DNA of 64,000 nucleotides from CBDCGJ01 sp965216645 (GTDB lineage Bacteria > Pseudomonadota > Alphaproteobacteria > GCA-2731375): assembly GCA_965216645.1 (NCBI GenBank), contig CBDCGJ010000050.1:55846-119845 (forward strand), read 5' to 3'. The position numbers and the translations under genes are program-made. The notes below the pieces were generated by a model. That model did not search any database and was not told the origin of the DNA. It worked only from the letters and a program-made list of their open reading frames with translations. This document shows, piece after piece, positions 41,016-48,421 of the stretch. Each line of letters opens with the position of its first letter. Position 1 is the first letter of the stretch.

Positions 41016-42410
41016 TCAAGCGGTGGCGTCGAGTTCCGCGACCGGCAGTTCGAGCCAAAAAACCGAGCCCTGTCCGGGCGTCGATTGGAAATTGACGTCG
41101 CCCTTCATCATTCGGGCAATGCGTCGGCTCAACGCCAAGCCGATGCCGAGACCGTCGACCGTTGTAGTGTTCGGCAAACGATGGAAAGGCTGAAACAGTT
41201 CGGCGCGCAGGTCTTCGGCAATCCCGGGCCCGGTATCGCGGACGCGAATTCGCACGCGCCCCGCCTGATGGGCGACAACGTCGACGGACACCTTGCCGTT
41301 TTCCCGATTGTACTTGATGGCGTTGCCAAGCAGATTGAAAACGATCTGCTTCAAGCGGGTTGGGTCCGCGCGCACGCAGGTATCCGGCACCGGCTCGACC
41401 TCGATCGCGATCGCCGCTTTGCTCGCCAAAGGTTCGGCCATCGCCAAACACTCGGCGACGACGGGCGCCAAATCGACGTCGTCTATGTCGAAGCGCATCT
41501 GGTCTTCCTCGATGCGCGTCATATCGAGAATGTCGGAGATCAGCGACAGCAAATGTTCGCCGCCGGTGCGGATATGATCGACAGAGGCGCGCTGTCTGTC
41601 GGTCAGGGGCGCGGAAGTATCGGCCTGTAAAACCTGCGCGAACCCAAGCACCGCGTTCAAAGGCGTACGCAATTCGTGACTCATGTTGGAGAGAAAGCGG
41701 CTTTTCGCCTCGCTGGCCATTTGCGCTTCCAATAGGGCCGCGGCCAGTTTTCGCCGTGTGTGTCGGCGCGCGGCGGCGGTCGAAAACACGGCGATGGCGA
41801 CCAGCAACGCCGTGCCGATGATGCCAACGAAATGCAAGCCGTTTCGATTATCCTCATGCACAAGGCTTTCCGGCTGCAGTCCCAATTCGGCGCCGACATA
41901 CATTGCGACGATCGCGCTTAGCATGGCCGCCGTAATGATGACCGTGACCCGCAGGTCGCCGAACCCGGACACCAAGGCCAAACAGCCCAGAAACCAAGGA
42001 ATCACCGGCGAGAGAATGCCGCCGGTGAGCCAGCAAAAGTAAGCAAGCACGGCGACGCCGACAAGATTGGCGATCAGCACCGCCGAGGTCAGTGACGCAC
42101 TGAACTTGACGATCAGCGCGCCCACCAAGGGCGCCGCGGCACCCAATAGGATCAAGACGATTTCCAACAGGGAGGCGTCGGGAAAGAAAAACAGGTAAGC
42201 CGGCGCCGAAATCGACGCAATCACCGTAATGATCAGGAAAGCGCGGATCGAGACGACAAAGCGTTGCGGCGAACGAAAGTCCCGCAAAGCGCCGGCGGGC
42301 AAGAAAAAGCCGACGATGGCCTCGAAGATACGCAACATCATTTCCCAAACCAGTTCGCGTCGTAATGTCGGCAATTTCACCGACCGACAAGCCATGCGCT
42401 CGACACGCAT
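41016..42410 (-). CDS. Membrane sensor histidine kinase
   Basis: This 464-residue kinase has about six N-terminal membrane helices (about 45-205). The HisKA box is AKSRFLSNMSHELRTPLNAVLGFAQVL (phospho-His about 243), the N-box NLLGNAIKYNREN, G1 DTGPGIAEDL and G2 VDGLGIGLALSRR. There is no PAS or receiver domain. The start is uncertain: the ATG at 42410 lacks a ribosome-binding site, and ATGs near 42341 have TGGGAA before them. No response regulator lies nearby, so its partner is elsewhere. It is 22 bases downstream of a di-haem cytochrome gene, which may link it to respiration or redox sensing. Confidence 0.9.
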   Translation of the reverse strand: MRVERMACRSVKLPTLRRELVWEMMLRIFEAIVGFFLPAGALRDFRSPQRFVVSIRAFLIITVIASISAPAYLFFFPDASLLEIVLILLGAAAPLVGALIVKFSASLTSAVLIANLVGVAVLAYFCWLTGGILSPVIPWFLGCLALVSGFGDLRVTVIITAAMLSAIVAMYVGAELGLQPESLVHEDNRNGLHFVGIIGTALLVAIAVFSTAAARRHTRRKLAAALLEAQMASEAKSRFLSNMSHELRTPLNAVLGFAQVLQADTSAPLTDRQRASVDHIRTGGEHLLSLISDILDMTRIEEDQMRFDIDDVDLAPVVAECLAMAEPLASKAAIAIEVEPVPDTCVRADPTRLKQIVFNLLGNAIKYNRENGKVSVDVVAHQAGRVRIRVRDTGPGIAEDLRAELFQPFHRLPNTTTVDGLGIGLALSRRIARMMKGDVNFQSTPGQGSVFWLELPVAELDATA

Positions 42411-42432
42411 AAATCATTTGGTCGAACAATCC

Positions 42433-43308
42433 TTAATTGCGGCCAATTCTGTTCTGGATAGGCTTAATATTTCGTAAATATGCGACCATGGCCGACAGGT
42501 CGTCGGCACTGAGTTTTCCAGTATTTTCCACGACTTCCGCCATTTCGCCGCCGGCAAAATCGCCATCCGGCAGCATTCCCATAGAGAGCAAGGTGCCAAG
42601 ATCGTCCGCCGACCAGCCGCCGATACCGGTGTCGCTGTCTGGAGTGATATTGGGCACCAGCCCGCCCGGGCCCTCCGTCCATCCGGCCAGATACATGTCC
42701 TGCTTGACGCCGCCCAGGAAATTGCGCGGCGTATGGCATTCCCCGCAGTGGGAGAGCGCGTTGACCAGATAGCGCCCGCGCTGCCAGGGCTGATCTTTCT
42801 CCGGCGCCGGCGGGTCGGGTCCGTCCTCGAAGAAAAGCCAGCGCCAGAACCAAACCAGAAAGCGCCAGCTGAAGGGCCAATTCAGGTCATGCTCCTTGTT
42901 GCTCGAGTCGACGGCCGGGACCGTCTTCAGATAGGCCCAAAGATCGGCGGCATCCGCCGCGGTCATTTTGGTATAGGAGGGGTAGGGGAAAGATGGGAAA
43001 TAGGGACTGCCGTCCGGCGCCAATCCTTGCTTTAGCGCGGCAACGAATTGCGCCTCGTTCCAATTGCCGATGCCGGTTTTCTTATCCGAGGTAATATTCG
43101 GCGTGTAGAACGTACCGAACGGCGTCTTCATGGCCCGCCCGCCGGCAAGGGGCTGGCCTTTGTTCTTAACGTCCGTGTGGCAGTCCGCGCAGCCGGCGAG
43201 GTGATAAATATACGCGCCCTTCTTGGCGTCGCCGGCAGCGTTGAGCGCTGCCGGCGACAGCAAAACGGCAGCCAGCAGGGCCAGCGACAATCGCCGCCAG
43301 CCCCACAT
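42433..43308 (-). CDS. Di-haem c-type cytochrome
   Basis: This 291-residue secreted protein has a signal peptide (LALLAAVLLSPAALNAA). Haem c motifs are CADCH (about 40-44) and CGECH (about 186-190). TPNITSDKKTGIG and VPNITPDSDTGIGGW precede the axial Met regions. This arrangement matches the cytochrome subunits of membrane alcohol, aldehyde or gluconate dehydrogenases, but no dehydrogenase is adjacent. It would carry electrons in the periplasm. The haem count is certain; its partner is not. Confidence 0.92.
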   Translation of the reverse strand: MWGWRRLSLALLAAVLLSPAALNAAGDAKKGAYIYHLAGCADCHTDVKNKGQPLAGGRAMKTPFGTFYTPNITSDKKTGIGNWNEAQFVAALKQGLAPDGSPYFPSFPYPSYTKMTAADAADLWAYLKTVPAVDSSNKEHDLNWPFSWRFLVWFWRWLFFEDGPDPPAPEKDQPWQRGRYLVNALSHCGECHTPRNFLGGVKQDMYLAGWTEGPGGLVPNITPDSDTGIGGWSADDLGTLLSMGMLPDGDFAGGEMAEVVENTGKLSADDLSAMVAYLRNIKPIQNRIGRN

Positions 43309-43334
43309 TCGCTTAGCCTCCGTTTCGCGCGATG

Positions 43335-43793
43335 CTATTTCGTCTTCTCGCGGAAGCTCTTATGGCAACCGCCACAGGCCCCCTTGCCAAGCGCGCCCAA
43401 TTGCGCCCCGGCGGCGGCCATGTCGCCGGTTTTCGCGACCTCCGCCAATTTCGCGGCTTCGGTCTCGAAGACCGTCAGAACCTTTTCGAACTCGTCCGGT
43501 TTCTCCCAGATCGCGTCCAACGCCTTGGTTTCACCGCCCGCTTTCGAGGAGCTTTTCGGAAAAATATTTCGGGTCATCTTCGCCAGATCGGCCAAAGCCG
43601 ACGCATGCATGGCGAAATGCTCGGCACTGGCGGCCTTGCCTTTTAAAATACCGAACATAGCGCCGATATGGCCGGCGTTCGCTTTCATCACCGACTGGCG
43701 ATACTTGATTTGCGCCTCGTTAGCCGACAGGCTGGTCGAAATCAGCATGCCGCCCGTCAAGGCCAATGCAATGACTAAAGCTTTTGATTTCAT
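43335..43793 (-). CDS. Cytochrome c'
   Basis: This 152-residue protein has a signal peptide (ALVIALALTGGMLISTSLSA). A four-helix bundle follows, with the haem site CGGCHKSFREK at the C-terminus, the layout unique to cytochrome c'. RQSVMKANAGHIGAMFGILKG opens the first helix. Cytochromes c' bind NO and help resist nitrosative stress. It is 26 bases from the di-haem cytochrome, probably in one transcript. About 250 bases of AT-rich sequence upstream probably hold the promoter; no distinctive site is visible. Confidence 0.93.
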   Translation of the reverse strand: MKSKALVIALALTGGMLISTSLSANEAQIKYRQSVMKANAGHIGAMFGILKGKAASAEHFAMHASALADLAKMTRNIFPKSSSKAGGETKALDAIWEKPDEFEKVLTVFETEAAKLAEVAKTGDMAAAGAQLGALGKGACGGCHKSFREKTK

Positions 43794-44043
43794 TGAATAG
43801 TCCCCTAAAAATGTTCGATCGTGGAGCCATCGGATTCAAACCCGTAACCCCATTTATCCGCCGCCAATACCCTTCCAGGTCGGCGTCGTTCTGTCCGGTA
43901 TCGTTCTCGGTTAAAGTCAAAACCCCGACACAAACAGATTGAGCAAAAGCCTAAGAGAAATTATTCGACCGGTCGAGGACTATGGTGAACTCAGTGTTCA
44001 AGATTATTTGAAAAAATAATTGGAATAAAACCAAACCACTTAT

Positions 44044-44736
44044 TTATTGCGTTGGCAGCACCGGCGGCACCGCGAAGTACTTGTCTTCGACCTTGCCGTC
44101 GTCGATGAATCCGTACTTCATCACGTCGCCATATCGAAGGACCGCCAGATCCCGGATTTCGACAATTTCCTCGAACGGATTGATGGCGCTGACGCCCCCC
44201 AATTCTTTCATCATCTTGCGCTGTTCGAGGGTGATGCGAACCATCGCCGCATGCAGCTGCATAGCGGCCGGGTGGTCGGACAATACGGCCTGTACGGTTT
44301 TCTTCTTACCCAAGGCGTCGACCACCTCGACCTCGTAAAGCCGACCCTCGATACCGGCGACATTTTCCCGGCCGTCGAGCGGCTTGAGCTTCACCTTCGG
44401 CACGACCGGCTGGACCGCTTCCCCGACCTTGTTTTCGGAGGCCTTGCTCTTGGCGATCATCTTGTCGATCACATCCTGGGTCAGGCGAAACAGGTTTTTA
44501 CTCTTGTCGCGCACCAGGACGTAGTGGCGGCCTTTCGCGACCATATTGCCACCCAAATCTGAAGTGACGACAAAATTGTTTTTATCGCGGACGCGTAGTT
44601 GGAAGGCCAACTGCTGCTGATTGCTGGACGTCCCGATAGTGGTGGCAATATACAGTCCCGTCACGTCGGCCGCTGCGGTCAGCGGAAACAAAACGAGTGC
44701 AATAAGGAGAAAAAAAATCCGAAGATGGCGGTGCAT
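44044..44736 (-). CDS. Exported protein of unknown function
   Basis: This 230-residue protein has a clear signal peptide (HLRIFFLLIALVLFPLTAAA) and a mature part rich in Lys and beta-strand patterns. Segments are SNQQQLAFQLRVRDKNNFVVTSDLGGNMVA, VDALGKKKTVQAVLSDHPAAMQLHAAMVRITLEQRKMMKELGG and RDLAVLRYGDVMKYGFID. I do not recognise the family. The ATG at 44736 has GGA nine bases upstream, and an in-frame ATG at 44757 is also possible. It lies downstream of znuB with a 78-base gap, so it could be a late gene of the zinc operon; that link is weak. Confidence 0.75.
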   Translation of the reverse strand: MHRHLRIFFLLIALVLFPLTAAADVTGLYIATTIGTSSNQQQLAFQLRVRDKNNFVVTSDLGGNMVAKGRHYVLVRDKSKNLFRLTQDVIDKMIAKSKASENKVGEAVQPVVPKVKLKPLDGRENVAGIEGRLYEVEVVDALGKKKTVQAVLSDHPAAMQLHAAMVRITLEQRKMMKELGGVSAINPFEEIVEIRDLAVLRYGDVMKYGFIDDGKVEDKYFAVPPVLPTQ

Positions 44737-44814
44737 AATATAATTCCGGCTCTTCATACGCTACGAATCGCCGCTATTTTGTCCGAAATCGGCTATTCAC
44801 CGCAAGCTGTCGTC

Positions 44815-45603
44815 TTATCGGCGCATTTGGCCAAGGATGTTGCCTAAAAGAAAGACAACGACGGCGCCGGCGACGATCGTCGGTCCGCTGGGCGTGTCGA
44901 GGGCGAATGACGCCGGCAGACCTGTCAACACCGACAGCGCACCGGCACCCGCGGCGCCCAGCGCCATGGCCGCCGGCGAGCGCGTTAGCGGGCGCACGGC
45001 GGCGGCCGGCATAATGAGGAGAGCGGTGATCAACAACACGCCGACGATCTTGATGGCGATGGCGACCAAAATGGCCAGCAGCACAGTCAGCAGCAGGCGA
45101 TCGCGACCCGGTCGCCCGCCTTCCGCCCGCGCTAATTCCGCATTGAGCGTGGAATTGAGCAAATGTCGCCAGCGCCAGACCAGCACGGCCAGAACCGTGG
45201 TGCCGGCGAGCCAAACGATCGCCACGTCGCCCCAATCGACCGCGAGAATATCGCCGAACAGATAGGCGGTCAGGTCGACCCGAACGCCCTCCAATAGGCT
45301 CAACGACAAAAGGCCGAAAGCCAACGCGCCGTGGGACAGCACCCCGAGCATGGTATCGGCGGAATAGTCGCGGCCGATGCTCAGCGCGATGATCGCGGCC
45401 ATGACCACCGCGACCAGCAGGACGCCGAGCACCACCGGCAGCTCGAATGCCAGCGCCAGGGCGACGCCGAGCAGGGCCGCATGGGCCGTGGCGTCGCCGA
45501 AATAGGCCATACGGCGCCAAACCACGAAACAACCGAGCGGGCCAGCGACCAGGGCCGCGCCCAACCCGGCGATCATCGCCCGCAGGAAGAAGTCCTCAAA
45601 CAT
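44815..45603 (-). CDS. znuB: Zinc ABC transporter permease ZnuB
   Basis: This 262-residue multi-helix permease belongs to the ABC-3 family. MFEDFFLRAMIAGLGAALVAGPLGCFVVWRRMAYFGDATAHAALLGVAL is the characteristic opening, with the coupling-helix region near GVLSHGALAFG. I start it at the ATG at 45603, which overlaps the end of znuC by 8 bases. The longer frame to 45768 lies inside znuC. It forms the membrane channel for zinc with ZnuC and the binding protein ZnuA. Confidence 0.94.
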   Translation of the reverse strand: MFEDFFLRAMIAGLGAALVAGPLGCFVVWRRMAYFGDATAHAALLGVALALAFELPVVLGVLLVAVVMAAIIALSIGRDYSADTMLGVLSHGALAFGLLSLSLLEGVRVDLTAYLFGDILAVDWGDVAIVWLAGTTVLAVLVWRWRHLLNSTLNAELARAEGGRPGRDRLLLTVLLAILVAIAIKIVGVLLITALLIMPAAAVRPLTRSPAAMALGAAGAGALSVLTGLPASFALDTPSGPTIVAGAVVVFLLGNILGQMRR

Positions 45604-46366
45604 GTTGGGGATCTGGCTCGTGGTCGTGGTCATTCTCATGCCCGTGGCCATGGGCATGATCGTGGTGATGTTGATAAAGCGCCAGGGCGCCGCCCGTCCC
45701 GATTCCGAACAGCGCCCGGTATTCCGGACTTTCGGAAACGAATTCGGGGGCGCCTTCGCAGCAGACATGACCGTTCAGACAGATCACCCGGTCGGACGCG
45801 CTCATCACCACATGCAGATCGTGGCTGACCAGGAGCACGGCGCAACCGGTCTCGTCGCGCAGCCGCTCGAGCAGCAGGTAGAAGGCCGCCTCCCCCGGCT
45901 GGTCGAGCCCTTGGGTCGGCTCGTCCAGCACCAGCAAATTGGGGCGGCGCAATAGGGCACGGGCCAGTAGGACCCGCTGCAACTCGCCGCCCGACAAGTC
46001 CGCCAGTTGGTGCCGCGCCAGATCGGCGACTTCCGTCTGCCGCAAGGCGTCGATGCGCGCAGACCGGTCGCCGGCGCCGCCGAGGCGCAGGAAACCATCG
46101 ACCGTCATCGGCATGGAGCGGTCGAGAGCCAGTTTTTGCGGGCTGTAGCCGATGCGGATTTCCGGCGCTTGCTCCACACGCCCGGCGGTCAGTGCGCGCG
46201 CGCCCATGAGCGCCTGTAGCAACGTGGTCTTGCCGCTGCCGTTGGGACCGACGACGGTGACGATCTCCCCCGGCTCGATGCGGAAATCAACGTCCTGCAA
46301 GACTGCGCGACCGCCGGCCTTCACGGCCAACCCTTCGGCCGCCAGCAATGCGGTGTCACCCGTCAC
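45596..46366 (-). CDS. znuC: Zinc ABC transporter ATPase ZnuC
   Basis: This 256-residue ATPase has Walker A GPNGSGKTTLLQ, signature LSGGELQRVLLARAL, Walker B NLLVLDEPTQGLD and a switch His in LLVSHDLHVV. A C-terminal His-rich tail (YQHHHDHAHGHGHENDHDH) is likely to hold zinc and is a ZnuC trait. Its ATG overlaps the zur stop by 4 bases, so zur-znuC-znuB are translated together. Confidence 0.95.
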   Translation of the reverse strand: MTGDTALLAAEGLAVKAGGRAVLQDVDFRIEPGEIVTVVGPNGSGKTTLLQALMGARALTAGRVEQAPEIRIGYSPQKLALDRSMPMTVDGFLRLGGAGDRSARIDALRQTEVADLARHQLADLSGGELQRVLLARALLRRPNLLVLDEPTQGLDQPGEAAFYLLLERLRDETGCAVLLVSHDLHVVMSASDRVICLNGHVCCEGAPEFVSESPEYRALFGIGTGGALALYQHHHDHAHGHGHENDHDHEPDPQHV

Positions 46367-46851
46367 GACGCGCCGCCGAGGCAGGCGGGACAGCGGCCTT
46401 CGATCTCCAACACCGCGCCGTCGAGCGCGAAACCTTGATTGGCGGCGGCGCGGCGCAAGGTTCCGTCGATCCCCGCGTCATGCAATTCGGCGACCCGATC
46501 GCAATCCGTACAGATCAGAAACTGCACTGGATGGTTTTCGCCCGGATGGGCGCAACCAATATAGGCGTTCAGTTTTTCCAACTTGTGGGCAAAGCCATGC
46601 TGGATCAGGAAGTCGAGAGCGCGGTAGATCACCGGCGGTTGCGACCCCAACCCTTCGGTATTGAGCCGGTCCAGCATGTCATAGGCGCCGATCGGTCGGT
46701 GACTTTCCCACAATATTTCCAGCACGCGCTTGCGGACCGGCGTCAGTCTCGCCTTTCGGTCGCGGCAAATACGCTCCGCGCTGTCGAGCGCGTCGGCGGT
46801 GCATTGACTATGGTCGTGACGGTCGAAAGCGGTCGGCATGTGGCGAGCCAT
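46363..46851 (-). CDS. zur: Zinc uptake regulator Zur (Fur family)
   Basis: This 162-residue Fur-family repressor has a winged helix with LTPVRKRVLEILWESHRPIGAYDMLDRLN and PPVIYRALDFLIQHGFAHKLE. The structural zinc cysteines are CTDC and CPAC, and the metal-binding segment is GCAHPGENHPVQFLIC. The ATG at 46851 was chosen because GGAG lies seven bases upstream. Its position at the head of znuCB and divergent from znuA identifies it as Zur rather than Fur. Confidence 0.93.
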   Translation of the reverse strand: MARHMPTAFDRHDHSQCTADALDSAERICRDRKARLTPVRKRVLEILWESHRPIGAYDMLDRLNTEGLGSQPPVIYRALDFLIQHGFAHKLEKLNAYIGCAHPGENHPVQFLICTDCDRVAELHDAGIDGTLRRAAANQGFALDGAVLEIEGRCPACLGGAS

Positions 46852-46873
46852 CGCGGACTCCAAACTTAATTAT

Positions 46874-46888
46874 TGTAACAACATAACA
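46874..46888. promoter_or_regulatory. Candidate Zur box between zur and znuA
   Basis: TGTAACAACATAACA is a 15-base imperfect palindrome in the AT-rich 83-base gap between the divergent zur and znuA genes. It resembles the alphaproteobacterial Zur sites of the form TGTTATnnnATAACA. A single site could control both directions. Confidence 0.55.
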
Positions 46889-46934
46889 TTATATCTATAC
46901 CTGACCCCCCTCTGACGAACAAGCGACCCGCCCT

Positions 46935-47861
46935 ATGGCTCTCCTCAAACGTTTGGCCCTTACGGCGCTCTTCGCGCTGGCTTCCCTGGCTCCGGCTTGG
47001 TCCGCGCCCAAGGTTGTCGTGACCGTCGCGCCCGTGCATGCCTTGGTCGCGCAAGTGATGGCGGGGGTCGGCCAACCATCCCTGTTACTACCGCCTGGCA
47101 TCTCTCCCCATGACTTCGCCCTGAAACCCTCGCAGGCGCGTCTGCTGAGTACGGCCGATTTGGTGGTCTGGATCGGCTCCGGCTTCGAGACCGTCCTGGA
47201 GAAACCGCTCCACAGCCTGGCGCGCGAGGGGCAACGATTGGAATTAGCGAAGACCAAGGGTCTGATCCGACATCCCCGGCGCGCCGGCGACGAGTGGGAG
47301 AGCCATGACGACCATGGTCACAGCCATCATCACCACCACGAAGGCGGCGACGATCCGCATTACTGGCTCGATCCCGACAATGCCAAACTATGGCTCGGGA
47401 CGATCGCCGATACCCTGGCCAAACTCGATCCACCGAACGCGGCCACCTATCGGACCAATGCCAAGGCGGCGCAGGTTCGGCTGGACGATCTGACGACGGA
47501 ATTGGCCGCCGCACTGCATCCGATCAAGGGCCAGGCCTATGTGGTGTTTCACGACGCCTATCAGTATTTCGAGCGCCGCTTCGGCCTACGCGCCGTCGCC
47601 GCCGTCGCCGCCAGCGACGCCCGCCGGCCAAGCCCGCGGCGGATCGCCCGCCTGCGCCGAACCGCGGCGGCGGAAAACGCCGTCTGCCTGTTCACCGAAC
47701 CGCAAATGGCCAGCGGCCTGGCCGATACGGCCGCCGAAGGACTGGCGTTGAAGCGCGGCCAACTCGATCCCATCGGCGCCGACATCGCACCGGGCCCAAA
47801 GCACTACGAGACCCTGCTACGCCACCTGACCCGAGACCTGCGCGACTGTCTGAAAGACTGA
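46935..47861 (+). CDS. znuA: Zinc ABC transporter substrate-binding protein ZnuA
   Basis: This 308-residue periplasmic protein has a signal peptide (LALTALFALASLAPAWSA) and the cluster-9 metal-binding fold. Zinc-ligand regions include PPGISPHDFALKPSQ (His about 60), the His-rich loop HDDHGHSHHHHHEGGDDPHYWLDP (about 124-148), VFHDAYQYF and a C-terminal acidic residue. The charged flexible loop marks zinc rather than manganese specificity. It is divergent from zur. Confidence 0.95.
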   Translation: MALLKRLALTALFALASLAPAWSAPKVVVTVAPVHALVAQVMAGVGQPSLLLPPGISPHDFALKPSQARLLSTADLVVWIGSGFETVLEKPLHSLAREGQRLELAKTKGLIRHPRRAGDEWESHDDHGHSHHHHHEGGDDPHYWLDPDNAKLWLGTIADTLAKLDPPNAATYRTNAKAAQVRLDDLTTELAAALHPIKGQAYVVFHDAYQYFERRFGLRAVAAVAASDARRPSPRRIARLRRTAAAENAVCLFTEPQMASGLADTAAEGLALKRGQLDPIGADIAPGPKHYETLLRHLTRDLRDCLKD

Positions 47862-47945
47862 AATGGCGAATTCAATCCGATTGGTGCAAGGTCCCATCGT
47901 GTAAGACCTGATCGCCATTTTCGCCGTCGCAAAGAGCCGAAGGGT

Positions 47946-48383
47946 TCAATCCTGCCTGTATGTCATGTGGTGTTTGTATTGATCTGAACGAACAATCACA
48001 AAGCCAAGGCGCTTGTAAAATCTTTTGGCCGAATTGTTTTTCATGACCGACAAGGTTAGTTCTTTTTCGCTGGCCCGCGCTCGCTCTATTAATTTCCCGA
48101 CCAAGCGACTACCGATGCCCAGGCTTTGAAACTCGGGTTTCAAATACATTTGCGCTATGTATAACTGTCTTTCATCTTCATGCACTTGCAGCCAACCCAC
48201 TTGTTGATCGTCGATCACCACAATCCGACCGTCGCCGCTTTCTACGGCATTCCGGACAACGGCTTTCTGGCTCGCATACCGCCACGGCAGCAATTCCTGG
48301 GTAAGTTCCTTGATCAACAACTCGTAGAGATTCCAGGCGAACCGGAAGTCGCACTGCCGCATTTGACGAAGTTCGATTTCCAC
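47946..48383 (-). CDS. GNAT-family N-acetyltransferase
   Basis: This 145-residue protein has the acetyl-CoA-binding signature YLKPEFQSLGIGSRLVGKLIERAR (about 82-105; the QSLGIG loop is the pyrophosphate site) and the terminal NNSAKRFYKRLGF helix. I use the GTG at 48383 (VEIELRQMRQ); a TTG at 48401 is also open. The acceptor substrate is not evident. It is 38 bases downstream of the carboxylase gene but has no obvious link to it. Confidence 0.85.
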   Translation of the reverse strand: MEIELRQMRQCDFRFAWNLYELLIKELTQELLPWRYASQKAVVRNAVESGDGRIVVIDDQQVGWLQVHEDERQLYIAQMYLKPEFQSLGIGSRLVGKLIERARASEKELTLSVMKNNSAKRFYKRLGFVIVRSDQYKHHMTYRQD

Positions 48384-48421
48384 AACTACGGTCAGCCTCA
48401 AATTACTGCTATTGCTTGCAC

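Noticed and set aside
40957..41451. 165-codon N-terminal extension of the DMT transporter
   Set aside because: It overlaps the histidine kinase in another frame and is Arg-rich; the transporter's first helix begins right after the GTG at 40956.
43720..43920. Small open frame overlapping the start of cytochrome c'
   Set aside because: No ribosome-binding site, no recognisable protein, and it overlaps a strong signal-peptide coding start in another frame.
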